Below, in pieces: positions 11,301-23,199 of a stretch of DNA of 64,000 bases. The stretch comes from Petunia secreta. Its lineage: Eukaryota > Streptophyta > Magnoliopsida > Solanales > Solanaceae. Below the pieces are notes generated by a model, which was not told where the DNA came from, searched no databases, and saw only the letters and a list, made by a program, of their open reading frames with translations. The position numbers and the translations under genes were made by a program. How positions within the stretch are numbered: the stretch's first letter is position 1; each line of letters starts with the position of its first letter. The stretch lies in NCBI GenBank assembly GCA_029990175.1, contig JARKIP010000049.1, positions 11,634,001 to 11,698,000 of the forward strand, given 5' to 3'.

Positions 11301-13001
11301 TTATTTCCCTCTTAAGCTCATGCTCTTCCGCTTCTGATTGACAGCAAAACGCCGCGCCATAGCAGGGTTGTAGAATGTTCTCATGTGCTCTGACAGTCTA
11401 TGAATGGCTCGTAGATCACCAATGGCAGAAAGTCGCATTAAAAACGAGTCAAATTTGCGGTATGGCAGTTTCATACCCCTGGTCACAACTTCTTCCAAAA
11501 GAAAGGATGCATCTTCAGTGGCATTGCTATCAAAAAGCCCTTCAATCATCACACAGTATGTTTCTGTATCACGTTCACAGCCCCTTTTATACATCTCATG
11601 CCAGGTCTCAAAGGCTCCATCAACATCACCCATTCTAAAGAACATTACAATAAGCATATTAAAAGTCTGTACACTGGGAACACAACCCACTTCAATCATC
11701 TTCTGATAAAGCCCAAGTGCTTCATCTCTGTCTTTATTGTCACAAAGGACCTGAAGAAAACAGTTGTAGGTAACTATATCAGCAGGGTAGCCCTTGTTTC
11801 CCATCTCTTCCAAAAGCTTATAAGCTGCCTCAGTCTTTCCAGCTAAACACATACCTTCAATCAGTTCCTTGTATGTTGAGACATCAGGAACACATCCACT
11901 GTTTATCATATCCCCTAGAACTTTAAAACATTCATCCATCATATCATTCTGAACAAGAGCCACAATCATAATAGCATAAGTTTTTGCAGTGGGAGAAGAC
12001 ATGGTTGAACCTTTAGTTCTCATGAATTCGAGAAGTTCAGCAGCCTGCATCACCATCCCTGCTTTGCAAAATGTATCAATTGCAGTGTTATAAGTAAAGT
12101 TATCGGGCGTATGTCCTATGTCAATCATATCTTCAAGAATGCTCATAGCTCTACCCGGATTTCTAACACGACACCATCCGAAGAAAAGAATGTTATAAGT
12201 ATCAGAAGTTGGCTTAACCTTACTCTTCACCCGTTTAAACATAGCCTCAGCATCCTCCACAAGGCAGCACTTGCACAAAGCATCCAACAACAAATTAAAA
12301 GCATATACTTCGGGTTGTGTCTTCACTCTTATCTTCTTCTTCCTCGCAAATTTATGAAGATGTGTCAAATGCTTCTCCGTATACTTTCTAAGAATGGTCA
12401 ACAAGACTTCTAAAGGAACCAAGCTCTTGTCATTTCTCTTCATGTAGTCCAGAAGATCACAAACAACACGAAACTGCTTGACCTTGTATTTTGTACTAGA
12501 CAATATATCAATCATCTCATTATATGCTTGAGGCTCGTGACTATAGTTTTCACTGTGTCCTGCCCACGTAAAGAACCTAAACGCTAACTTCTCTTCATAT
12601 CGAAGCTTTTGCAAAACCTCAACCACTAATGGCGTTGTCAATTCTATTTCAAGCTTATCGAGAGCGCTCTCCATCTTATATTCCGGATTAGAGTGATCCA
12701 CAACAACATTATAAACCTTATCTATATACTCATTTCCATACTTTTCAGTTGCTTTCTCCAATGCAGAACTCTCTGCACAATAAAATCTTGAACTTTTATT
12801 CAAGATCAATGATACCCTTGTTGCGAAGAGATACCGCGATACGGGTTTGCTAGCATACCCATAAATATGTTTCGATGCTACTGAATTTGGCCATAAATTT
12901 TTATAAAGCATGTGATTATGGGAATGTAATCTTTTGGTTAAAGTCTTGCACATAAATGAGACAACTTTGAGCTGAGACATAGTAGAATCTCCAAGAAACA
13001 T
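11301..13001 (-). CDS. Pentatricopeptide repeat protein, probably mitochondrial
   Basis: A 566-residue intronless P-class PPR protein, expected to bind organellar RNA. The first ~75 residues are rich in Ser, Arg, Lys and hydrophobic residues with almost no acidic ones (VVSFMCKTLTKRLHSHNH), consistent with a mitochondrial presequence. A conserved pre-repeat region follows (FRFFTWAGHSENYSHEP). About ten 35-residue repeats are recognisable from residue ~230 on, for example YNILFFGWCRVRNPGRAM, YNTAIDTFCKAGMVMQAA, YKELIEGMCLAGKTEAA and YNCFLQVLCDNKDRDEA. The tail is basic (RRFAVNQKRKSMSLRGK). It most resembles the group that includes Arabidopsis At1g73400, from memory. A second in-frame Met at residue 8 is an alternative start. 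No DYW or E domain is present. Confidence 0.88.
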   Translation of the reverse strand: MFLGDSTMSQLKVVSFMCKTLTKRLHSHNHMLYKNLWPNSVASKHIYGYASKPVSRYLFATRVSLILNKSSRFYCAESSALEKATEKYGNEYIDKVYNVVVDHSNPEYKMESALDKLEIELTTPLVVEVLQKLRYEEKLAFRFFTWAGHSENYSHEPQAYNEMIDILSSTKYKVKQFRVVCDLLDYMKRNDKSLVPLEVLLTILRKYTEKHLTHLHKFARKKKIRVKTQPEVYAFNLLLDALCKCCLVEDAEAMFKRVKSKVKPTSDTYNILFFGWCRVRNPGRAMSILEDMIDIGHTPDNFTYNTAIDTFCKAGMVMQAAELLEFMRTKGSTMSSPTAKTYAIMIVALVQNDMMDECFKVLGDMINSGCVPDVSTYKELIEGMCLAGKTEAAYKLLEEMGNKGYPADIVTYNCFLQVLCDNKDRDEALGLYQKMIEVGCVPSVQTFNMLIVMFFRMGDVDGAFETWHEMYKRGCERDTETYCVMIEGLFDSNATEDASFLLEEVVTRGMKLPYRKFDSFLMRLSAIGDLRAIHRLSEHMRTFYNPAMARRFAVNQKRKSMSLRGK

Positions 13002-13235
13002 ACAATGTATACAAATATTTAACTTTTCACAACGACCATAACAAAATTTTCATTGAGGCATTTCATCGAACACTTGGAAGCTATAAACAAAAATGAAGCA
13101 CAACAGAGCCCAAAAATTACCTTTTGTCTCTCACTAATTTATAGGTGGAGAGAGAGCTTAATAAATGTGAGGAAAATAATATTTGGCACCTTTAAGGCTT
13201 TAACTCTTTCATTTTACAAGTTTCATACTTAAAAG

Positions 13236-14036
13236 TAGAGGTGTTAAAAAGAGACACTAAAACAGAGTCAAATCGAAGATTTGAACCAAGTCAACTGAAA
13301 AAATTAAATATTTTTAACTTGGTTTAGTTTTGATATTGAGCTAGGAGAAATCAAACCAAATCGATCTATAATACATTTATTTATATGTGTTTTCAAAACT
13401 TTATATATGGTTTTTCCGAAAAATATGTCTAGAAAAAATTGTTATTATGTCATGAGATGTAATACTTAATAATATATTATAGTACATAGTTTTTATATAT
13501 TTAAATAATAATTTATTCTAGCATGCTTAATCACTTTGTTATGATCAAATGATGTTTAAATGTTTCAATCTTTTTATTCTTCCATTTTCACGAGTAAGGG
13601 TCTATGAAACTCTTATATCCTTCTCAATTATGAAATAGAGTTTATTTGTTATCTTTAAAACTAGACGGAGCTAGCATATTACTTGTTGGATTTTTTATCG
13701 ATCTTTGTATTTAATTATCAATGTCTTAAGTTTGAAAGAGTAAATGAAAGATTATTGTTAGATTACAAAAAGTTAATTATCATGTACGAGGAGAAAAATC
13801 TCGCATAAGGATATTCTAATATAAATCATATGTTCGTCTATTAGTTCAACTTTTACTAAACATAAATTGATTATCAAAATTCTATTCCACAATTCTGGCA
13901 AAGAGAAATTAAGCTTATATTTAATGTGACAAGAAAAAAATCATAAAGAAGAGTCGACAAAACCGACTAAATCACTATAGTTGGTTTAGTTTTGATGTTG
14001 ACAAAAAATAAACCAAACCCCTGATGAACACCCCTA
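13236..14036. mobile_element. Probable hAT-like non-autonomous element
   Basis: The left end 'tagaggtgtt' and the right end 'aacacccct' are inverted. Sub-terminal blocks 'ttggtttagttttgat' occur near both ends (about 13318 and 13980). The flanks 'cttaaaag' and 'cttaaacc' could be a decayed 8-base target duplication. The interior is AT-rich and non-coding. Confidence 0.4.
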
Positions 14037-14254
14037 CTTAAACCATGTGGAGTTGTTGTCTTAATTTGCAACTGATTTTATTGTAAAAGATAAATGTCTT
14101 ATTGATTGAATTGTTTCTTACAAGGTTAAAGTTTTCAGTTAATGTAATATATTAATGTTTATCGTAATTTGCAACTTATATCATTATTGAGTAATCTTAT
14201 TATGTTTGGTTATGAGTTTTGACTGAGATTTTTCGTTACGTTATCAACAAAGGT

Positions 14255-14340
14255 TCCATCCATCATGTCATTTGCCTTTTCATTTCTTGAAACCAAATAA
14301 GCATATAAGTTTGCTTCTCGTCAACACCATCCCCTTTTTG
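14255..14340 (+). repeat. Third, shrunken fragment of the duplicated NLR 3' flank
   Basis: The sequence 'cttgaaaccaaataagcata' is the inverse of left-arm sequence near 9955-9975. It is followed directly by 'tttgcttctcgtcaacacca', the inverse of about 9813-9835 and the same as about 38602-38622. The roughly 120 bases that separate these blocks in the left arm are missing here. The fragment has the orientation of the right arm. Confidence 0.6.
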
Positions 14341-15516
14341 GATGATTTTAAGTTACTGTATTGTTACATTCTATGGCGAAGGGCCGGATTTACCCCTCTA
14401 CTTTCAAGTATTGTAGAACCTTACCTCCGTTACACTTTGGTCTCATATTTGCTCCTATCATCAATGAAGTTTGAATAATTAGCCTTAAAAGCTGACGGGC
14501 AACCAACGTGACTGCCATGTGTGTCCCAAGTGGATGCCATGTGTGTTCCATGTAGGAACCAAGTGGGCATCAAGTAGAGGCCAACAGTCAAATTTCTTAT
14601 GACCCAAACCCTTTGCGAAATAAACCAACTACCCGACACATAACCCCACAACTGCCATAAATATAAATAGCCAAATCCACTCATTTTTTCAGATTTTTAA
14701 CCCAAAATTCAATAAGGACATGAACCATCACCAAAAATCCATTCATCTTCCAACAAGATGATCGGGTATCCAAATAATAAAGAGGTACATTTTTTCCATC
14801 TAAATCAAGTCGATTTGCGTATAATTTGTTTCTTGTTTGATTGGTATAATTCTTTTAGGGTTTTGTACTGTTTATTTTAGGAATTTATACATATGTTTGT
14901 TCTTTCATTTTTTTAGAGTTTTGTACCTTTTATGATCCATATGTTTGTACTGATTGTTATGTGTATTAGGGTCTTACAGTTTGTACAAAGTTTAACAGGG
15001 TTTCAGAATTTTAGGATTTTTGTACAACATCCAAGAGGGGTTTTGGGGTTAGGGTGTCAAAGATGTTCTGATTTTATGGTTTAGGGATATAGAACCCATT
15101 TATTTTATTGTTCATGATTTAGGGTTTTGATTGTAAATAAATTGTGGTGGTCCCAAAAATGTGTACATGTGAATTGAATAAGTGGGACACTATCTGATTT
15201 TGTGGTTTAAGATTAAGAAACATCTATATTCTATTATCCAGACTATATTTTTTATTGTAAAAAAAATGTGGTGGTCCCAACAAAGTGTATGCATGTGAAT
15301 TGAATAAATGAGACAATGGTGATTTGTTTTTTTTTTTTTTAAAAAAATAGTTTATTATGGTTTATGTTGTCTTTAATTAATTATTCTCTGGCCTCTCACT
15401 TTATTTTCAATGTTATTGGTCCTAGAGGCTTCATGTTCTTCTATTTTTGTATGCCATCTTATGGTTTAGGGTTTGGTTTAGACAAAGTAATAATATTTTT
15501 TCTGTAGTTACAGGTT

Positions 15517-18500
15517 ATGCAACATGGTGAAGGTGGACCTGTTATTCCATCATAGGGGTGATTGGATTAGAAGTCCCCAAGTTGCATACTCAAGAAAGGA
15601 GGTGCATTACTAGAAAGGGTATGAATTTGATTTCCTATCATTCATTGATATGGTAAATGAGTTCACTAATCTGTTAGGTTTTATAGGGGTTCAACAATTG
15701 CTTGTAACTGTGTCTTCTGATAAATACTATGAGGTAGAATGAGATGAGGGAACTAGGACCTTACCAGGACTGGTTAGTAATGAATTTGATGTTATAAATT
15801 TGTTTGCAGTAGTGAGGTTGATATGCCTGTTTATGTTCCTAATATTGTGCACTATTATGAGTCAAACAATGTGGACCATACCCTTGCTGAGACCGATTGT
15901 AGTAGTATTGATGGGTATGGTAGTGCTTGTGAATCTGATTCATCAGTTCATCATGATCCTGAAGAATTAGAGAAACTTGCACCACAAAGAAATAGGCATA
16001 ATATCACTGATAAGCTCACTGAGTTCAAGGAGTTAGACAACTCTATGTCTTTCATATACATACCAGAAGCTAGGAAAGTCTAAACTTTTATTGTTTTTTA
16101 ATGGATATGAGCTGAAACAAAAGAAAAGTGACAAGAAAAGGCTTAGGTATGAGTGTGATAAGGGTTGTCCATTCAAGTGCTTAATCTCAAGGGATGGGAA
16201 AGGGCCTGGTTTTAAGTTCAAGACACTTGTCACAGAACATACATGTACTGCCTATGACAACCCTAGGGTTGACCAGAATACCATTGCTTTATATTTCAAG
16301 AAAAAGCTGCAAGAACAACCCAAACATAAGATTACAGAAATGAGAGATGACGTGCACTCTGAGTTTAACCTCAATGCTAGTGCTTCAAAGTGCAAAAGGG
16401 CTAAAAAAAATTTGCTTGAGAAACTATATGACAGTTTCATTGATGAGTATAATAAGCTAGAGGCTTATGCTGGAGAATTGAGAACTAGTAATCCCGGTAG
16501 TGATTTGATAATTAACATTTCAAAAGATGCTTTAGCTTATGGAAAGAGGAAGTTTTTAAGGATGTATATCTGTTTCAATGCAATGAAGATGGGTTTTAAG
16601 GAAGGATTAAAACCATTTATTGGCTTGGATGAGACTTTTTTGAAAGGTAAGGTAAAAAGTCAAATATTGGTTGTTGTGGCTCAAGACTCAATGAACCAAT
16701 TCTATCCTGTTTCAATGCAATGAAGATGGGTTTTAAGGAAGGATTAAAACCATTTATTGGCTTGGATGAAACTTTATTGAAAGGTAAGGTAAAAGGTCAA
16801 ATATTGGGTGTTGTGGCTCAAGACTCAATGAACCAATTCTATCCTCTAACCCGGGCTGTTGTGGGTAAGGAAACAAAAGTTACATGGATTTGGTTCTTGG
16901 CTTTGGTGCAACATTCATTGAAGTTAGAGAATAGGTGGTGGCTTCACATTTATTTCAGATATGCAAAAGGTAACTTCTTTATCTTTTTTTAAAAAACTTT
17001 ATTTCTAATTAGTTGTTGTCCTAATTTGTTTTTTTTAAACTGTAAAATTAAGGGGTTGATTGAGGTAATGAAAGATGTCCTTCCAAAAGCCCACCATAGA
17101 TATTGTATTAAACACATTGAGACTAACTATCCGAAAAGATGGCCATGTGAAGTACTGAAGAAGTACTTATGGTGGGCTGCATGGAGAAGTTTTAATGAAG
17201 AGTTCCAAGACCAAATTAGGCAGATAAGAGATATGGAGAAGGCTGCAATAGAAGACTTGCTTGAATACCCTCCAGAATAGTGGTCCAGAGCCTATCTTGA
17301 CACTATTTGCAATAACCAATCTGTTGACAACAACATGAGTGAATCTTTCTATGCATGGATAGTGGATGCAAGGTACAAGCCAATCATCAAGATGCTTGAA
17401 GACATCTTGATTAAGGTAATGAATATGTTGGCTGCTCATGAAGCAAACCTGTATACATGGGACCATGATTGTAGTCACAAGTTGTACTCAAGTTACTTGA
17501 AGATAGCTCAAAAGTGTAGGGTCTAACTCTAATGGTGATAATGGGTTTGAGGTGAGTGATGGTACTGACAGACACGTTGTCAACTTGGGAACTAAAAGGT
17601 GCACCTGCAGGACATGGGACCATAGTGATATCCCATGTCCCCATGCAATTAAGACACTACTTTACAAGAAAATTAACTCTTTGACAGAAGTGCACCGGTA
17701 CTATAAGAAATAAGCATATGCCTTAGTCTACAAACACAAGTTACAACCTATTAAGGGAGAAATGTTATGGAAAATTGACCCATCACAAGCAATAGAGCTA
17801 CCTTCATTGGTCAACATGGCTGGCAGGCCTAGGCAAAGAGAAAAATATATAAAAATGAGGCAATCATGAGGCAATCTGAGCGGAGAGAATAAAGACAAGG
17901 GAGAGTTATGACTTATAGCATATGTGGGCAGCCTGGTCACAACGCTAGGGGACGTGGAAAGGTACAAGTTATTTCGATCTTTTTTAATTACCTATCTTCA
18001 TTCATATATTCATAGTTTTTTTCCTTATTGACAACACTCAAAGGGAAAGAAGATGTCAGTTAAGGGCAAAGGAAAGCCGGAGAGAACTCTGGTGGATGAG
18101 GAAAGTGGGGATGAACCACCTATATCCCCTCCTAGATCCCCTTCTAGATCCCCTATTATACAATCTGAAGAAGTTGTGCACCTTTCAGCACCTCAGCCTA
18201 GCCAAGATGATCCTGCTTTATTTGTGTTTATGCCAACACCTTCTGTCCAGCATCCAAGATTCAGTTCCAGCAGCATACCTCTAGGATTTAGTTCCAGCAG
18301 CACTGGTTTCCACCAATCAAGTAGTACTGATCCAAACTTCGAAGTTCCTGTGCCTTATTGTGATCCAGTTATAAGGCCAATGACTATCTTTGAGGAAAGG
18401 ACTAGACTTCAAGAGAGGTTGCCTCAAGTGCCAACTGGAACTGGGAAGATTGGCTTTGTTGGTGATGCCACTGGTGTGAGTCATCCCACAAATTTTCCTT

Positions 18501-18523
18501 ATTCACCAAAGAGAATCACTTAG
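15517..18523 (+). pseudogene. MuDR-type (MURA) transposase, decayed
   Basis: A PB1-like N-terminal region is recognisable at about 15520-15750 (VDLLFHHRGDWIRSPQVAYS) with stops. The MuDR DNA-binding region is at about 16091-16480 (LRYECDKGCPFKCLISRDGK). The DDE catalytic domain starts at GLDETFLKG (16622) and continues through GLIEVMKDVLPKAHHRYCIKH (cut after 20 residues: GLIEVMKDVLPKAHHRYCIK, 17052 on). The SWIM zinc finger CTCRTWDHSDIPCPHAI is at 17601-17650. A degenerate zinc knuckle, ICGQPGHNAR, is at about 17918 with its last Cys lost. A Pro/Ser-rich tail is at 18053-18523. A 137-base tandem duplication and several stops inactivate it. Introns are likely at 16975-17045 and 17965-18050. 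Confidence 0.8.
16570..16843 (+). repeat. 137-base tandem duplication in the transposase DDE domain
   Basis: 'ctgtttcaatgcaatgaag' starts at 16570 and again at 16707. The stretch containing GLDET, 'LKGKVK' and 'QDSMNQFYP' is present twice in a row. Since 137 is not a multiple of three, the frame breaks. The two units differ at a few positions. Confidence 0.85.
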
Positions 18524-19087
18524 ATGGGAAGATCTGTAATTACTGGTAATCAATTGAAAAAGAAAAGAATGGACAGTTGATGTGTAAAAAGGCCAATGAC
18601 AAAGCACAAGCAATGACAAAGCACAAGCTGATGTGCTTTGAGAACATGTTCTTGTTGTCCTTCTAATTTTATGACTATTTTTATGTCTTTTTTGGTGTTG
18701 GAAAGTGTTGTATTGTACTGCTAAGGCAGTTTGTGTCATGTTCATTGTTGGTCATCATTTGGTGGTGGATGTCATATTATTATTTTTTTCAGCGTCATAT
18801 TATTACTAGGTGGTGTATATTTTTGGGGTTATAATATGACATCCCCTCTACCTAGTGTAACCAAAACTTTAATGGTTTGAATGTGATTATATTTTACATT
18901 ATTTACTTTATTTTACTTTACTTTAATAGTGTGTTTTCCAAGCTATGATATGAACAAAACAAGTCAAATTTGCAGCCACATTATCATTACAAAGAAGTCA
19001 TTACAACAACTCTATTCTTCAGTTCATTACAACATAACACAAACGGTTTAGTTGAATATCCAACAAAGAACTCATTCAATACTAGCA

Positions 19088-19600
19088 CTAAGGCAAATTA
19101 TATTGAACAAAGACATTAAATAAGAAAACAAGCATTCCCAATTCATTTTTCAGGTCCAAAATAGCATTAACATTCATCACTTCATCAGTGTAGCCACTGC
19201 AAATCCAACAAATAAGGCCCACGAAACCAACAGGAACATCTTCATCTTCATTACCTTGTCTTCCATTTTTAGCCTTTTCAGAATCAGAAGCATTTTGGTT
19301 CAGCTTTGCAACGTCTACGCTTGAGTTTTTTGTACCCTCCAAAATGTCTAATTTTACTTTTAAATTATTCCTTTCGATCTTGGCAGCATACAACGAAGAC
19401 TTTCAGTTCCTTATGACAACCAAAGCTCTTTCTGGGATCATATCATCAACCCATTCAAAATACCCACATTGGCACCTCTAAAATCTCTTTCCCACGTTAT
19501 TTTATGTCCAAGAAGTAAATTGATTAAGAGGTACACCTACGATTAGATGACCAACTTCATTGCGATATTGGAAAAGTTTACAAAGAACCCCTTCACAAAT
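19088..19600 (-). pseudogene. GRF-type zinc finger accessory gene of the MULE, decayed
   Basis: On the minus strand the frame reads a GRF-like core, with TSWT, N-V-GKRF, RC and CGYFEWVDD at about 19510-19440. A lysine-rich coiled-coil-like stretch follows (ERNNLKVKLDILEG) and then a C-terminal hydrophobic segment (VPVGFVGLICWICSG). Stops interrupt the core at least three times. The gene faces the transposase and begins close to the right terminal repeat. In the maize MuDR element the accessory gene mudrB has the same position, but I see no mudrB sequence here. The GRF assignment rests on the motif pattern and on comparison with the open copy at 47026-47328. Confidence 0.6.
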
Positions 19601-20149
19601 TTCTAATGAAGAAGAAGAAGAAATTTTTATGAACCCTAATTTATTTTGGAGGAAGATGCAAAGGAATGAAGAAGACAACATATATATTTGGGTCTTGGCT
19701 TTAAACAAAAAAGAAAGAAACAAAATACTTACACACATGGCAGCCACGTTCGCTGCCATCAGATTTTAAAGGTAATTATTCAAACTTTATTAACGGTAGG
19801 GGCAAATGTGACCCCAAAGTATAACGGGGGGAGGGGGGAGGGTGAGGTTCTACGATACTTGAAAGTAGAGGGGTAAATCTGGCCCTTCGCCGTACATTCT
19901 ATGTTATTGAATTATGTGATCATTTCATCTAAAAGAGTTGGTAGATATGGTACATTTTAGTCATTTAATTACTTGTTCAACACGAACCTAACGTGCGGGC
20001 CTAATTCTATTTTATGGATCAAGCACATGATAATTCTTTTTTAATTATGGGTGACGGTGAAATTCGATCTCAGGACTTGTGCCTGTACTGATACTATGTT
20101 GGAGTTGTGTGACCATCTCATCTAAAAATTTAAACTACACTATATTTAT

Positions 20150-21110
20150 TTTAGGACAAAGGGCTAAAGTTGCCACCGGACTATCGAAAAAGGTCCAATT
20201 ATGTTACATATTAAAAATATGATGCTAATATGCCAATGCGTTACACTTTCGGGTGAAACTATTTTCATTATTTCTCATGATAACCATTTATTCTAATTTT
20301 TACTTTTTGAAAAAACACTACAAATTTTAAAAAAATGCCTTATGTGCATTAAATCCTCCTACCCAACCTTAAATTATGACCCCCAATACCCAGCACCCCT
20401 ACTTGTATTTGTTCATATTTTCTTTTTATCTTGTATTCAACATAATTATTAAGTGAAAATTAATTTTCTTTTAAAACAAGGACCAAAGCTTTTTTTTAGC
20501 TTTCTCTCTAACTAACAAGGACAATACTCATATCGCTCACTTTATCTTTCTATTTTTAAATTCAAATATTTTTTACACAGACTCCTTCGTGATTGTCAAA
20601 AAAATAAGACGAGAAAAACTTAGCTCGACCTCGGATATGAAAATATCCAAAACTTATTTCTTTTTTTTTCTACTATTGAATTTCTAGATTTTCACAAATT
20701 ATTTAAGAAACTTATTTCAATAGAACTTTAGAATAAACCTAAATTTCTCCACATGAGAATGAGTCGATTTTAATAGATTCCGAATATATTTGTATATTTG
20801 GAGACGAAAATAATGCTTGTGTTAAAAAATAAAAGTCAAAACTATGATGGGGTGGGTGAGTTCGAAAATTAGGTTGGGGTGGGAGGTTTTAATGTCCAGG
20901 TGGTATTTTAGAGAGTTTGTAATATTTTTTAAAAATTAAAAATTGGAACAAATGACTTCAGTTAGAAGTAATGGCAAAAAGTTATACATAATGGTTTTTT
21001 TAGCCGAAAGTGTAATAGCTATGACATATTAGCACCATAATTTTAATGCGTGGCATAATTAAACATTTTTAACGGTTCAGCGGACCATTCCAATTAAGAG
21101 TTGGCTATGT
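20150..21110. mobile_element. Probable non-autonomous Mutator-like element
   Basis: The left block ('atgatgctaatatgcca', then 'ttacactttcgg', about 20220-20255) matches inverted at about 21000-21060 ('ccgaaagtgtaa', then 'tgacatattagcaccat'). These form imperfect inverted repeats of about 120 bases around an AT-rich, gene-free interior. Ends and target duplication are not resolved. Confidence 0.45.
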
Positions 21111-21159
21111 GGATACTGAGATACAATACTTACCCTATTAGACATGTCTATTTGAAGCT

Positions 21160-21800
21160 AAGGGCAACTCGAACACAGTCCATTTTGGGGATTTTCCTAT
21201 TTTCGGGGTGAAATTTGAAGAAATTGCTCTCCAATGATTCCTTATTTTTGCCCTCAAAATAGGGGCTGAATAGTGTCTTCCTAAATTTGGGGACACACTA
21301 TTCATCTCCCCATTACTATTCCACTATTAAAATAATATTATTTTTATTATTTAATCTTTTAATTTATCTATTTATATATACTTAATTATGTTTATATAAT
21401 ATCTTTATATAATTAATTTTCATCTTAACTTTGGTGTATAATTTTGAAAAATTAATTATCGTTCATATATTTTTTTTAATTTAAAATTGGTAGTTAATTT
21501 TATTATGAGATATAATTGTATAAAAAAGACCATCACAAAAAAAATGAAAGGTGCAATATATAGAATATTTGATGTTGCTAAAATTGAAAAGACGTTAATT
21601 AAAAGTACATTAAAATTTAAAATATATTATATAATAATTTTATATTGAACATAAATTATATGTGATGAATATATAAAAAAAAACATAAATTTATTAATAG
21701 AAATAAGAAAAAAAATTGAAATAAAAGATAAAACTCATTATTACCCGAAATCAAATTCTTCCTTAAAAGATCCAACAAATAAATTCAAGGCTTTAATTGT
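21160..21800. other. AT-rich stretch upstream of the LINE; possible MITE half
   Basis: The piece 21175-21310 ('ccattttggggattttcc', 'caaaataggggctgaatag') resembles the end of a common plant MITE. A weakly similar inverted piece ('ccattttggag') lies at 27422, just after the LINE poly(A), so the LINE may have landed inside such an element. The rest is AT-rich with no gene. Confidence 0.3.
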
Positions 21801-21801
21801 A

Positions 21802-22996
21802 GTGAATGAAGATGATTCTAATAAATTTAAAGGTAAAATTTCTGATGGTATAAATTCTGATCTTGCTCAAGATCACTCTTTGGAAACCAAAAATAATTTT
21901 ACAAAAAATTTTGCCATGCACGACTCGATACAATCGAGACAATCTACTACCTTACATACACACGTGTCAGCTTACATGAAAGAACAATTGGATGAGAGAG
22001 TAAAAGATCCCATGAACACGTGTGCCCAATCACTGGTTATACCTAACTTGCATGCAAACTCGTTTGTAATTTTATCTCACAACTCTTCCAAAATTTACTC
22101 TACTACCAAAGCTTCTATTCCCACAGAATCTTGCCAAATTTTACTACCGCCCAAATTTTCTACACAACCAGACTCAAATGTAGATACGCCTGGTGATCTA
22201 GAAAGTAAAAACTCTGACAATTCTAAATCCTATGGCCAAAATAACACGCCATCATCCATGCAAAATCCTACTTCTACTATCTCTATTAATTCAACCTCTT
22301 CTATTATAAAACAAAATGAAGCTTCCTTACAATCGCAAGAACTCACAAAGATTAGTGAGACAATTAATTCACCAACACAGTTCAAACAAGAAATCAAAAG
22401 TCATGAATCCAAACAATCCATTACCAAACAACTTTAATTTCCACCTCCTCCATTGATAAATCAGCCACTAATGTTTGCTCTACCTCCACAACTGGATCGC
22501 ATACCACAATCTTGGGTGGAATCCACGCTCTGGTGGCCATGCAATAGCAATACCAATGACTCTAAATGGTCAACTAGCATATGCAGTAATACAAGACCCT
22601 CATTACCTAGCCCAAATAGTAAGCGAGGGAATGCATCTTACCATGCAGAATTATATGAACAACATGTGGCCACAATTCTTACAACCTCTCCAGGGACAAC
22701 TACTGATGGACCTTCCCTTCTTCCCTCCGAGGGTGGTACCACCCCCAAAATCCAGTCTTCATAGCATGGGATATGGCCCTCAATCAACCTTTTCAACAGC
22801 TGAATGGTGCCCCTCAAAATCTCAACCCACTGCATGTGCAAATAGATCCTCAACCTCCCATGCAGATGGACATTCCCCCTCCTCCAGCCCCACCACCACC
22901 TCCAGTGCACCATCTCAATCAACCAGAACAAGAGCAAAATCAGAGAGAGGAACAGGAAATCGTGTTAAGGGGAAGGGAGAGTCGCACGGAATTTGA
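21802..22996 (+). pseudogene. LINE ORF1 remnant
   Basis: The first part (211 residues) is rich in Ser, Asn and Gln with no recognisable domain. After a stop, two overlapping frames continue with Pro-rich composition (PPPPAPPPPPVHHLNQPEQ in one frame). The position before the endonuclease supports ORF1. I see no zinc knuckle. Confidence 0.5.
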
Positions 22997-23199
22997 AAAC
23001 TTAAGGGAAATTATCATTCTACTTTACAGAGAAAGACTAGACAGGAAATGTATTTTAACATGTCATCCCACTCTCTTCAAGTGCTCACTGGATGTGAGGG
23101 CACCAACCAACAAGACTGTGGGCAAATATGCAGTGGTGCTTAATCCCACGTTGACAACTGATCCTGAACTGGATAATAATGAAAACCCTAATGCTAATG

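Larger units (their letters stand above)
14375..19891 (+). mobile_element. Mutator-like element with transposase and GRF-zinc-finger gene remnants
   Basis: Terminal inverted repeats of about 120 bases start with 'ggcgaagggcc' at 14375 and end with the inverse at 19891. Both carry 'gatttacccctctactttca'. The flanks repeat 'tacattcta' (14365-14373 and 19893-19901), the 9-base target duplication typical of MULEs. It contains a decayed MuDR-type transposase on plus and a decayed GRF-type zinc finger gene on minus near the right terminus. Confidence 0.85.

Noticed and set aside
18503..18745. Minus-strand open frame after the MULE transposase end
   Set aside because: Antisense of the transposase 3' region; no similarity to the GRF gene, which lies further right.
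22638..22937. Minus-strand open frame rich in Trp and Arg
   Set aside because: Antisense of the Pro-rich LINE ORF1 region.
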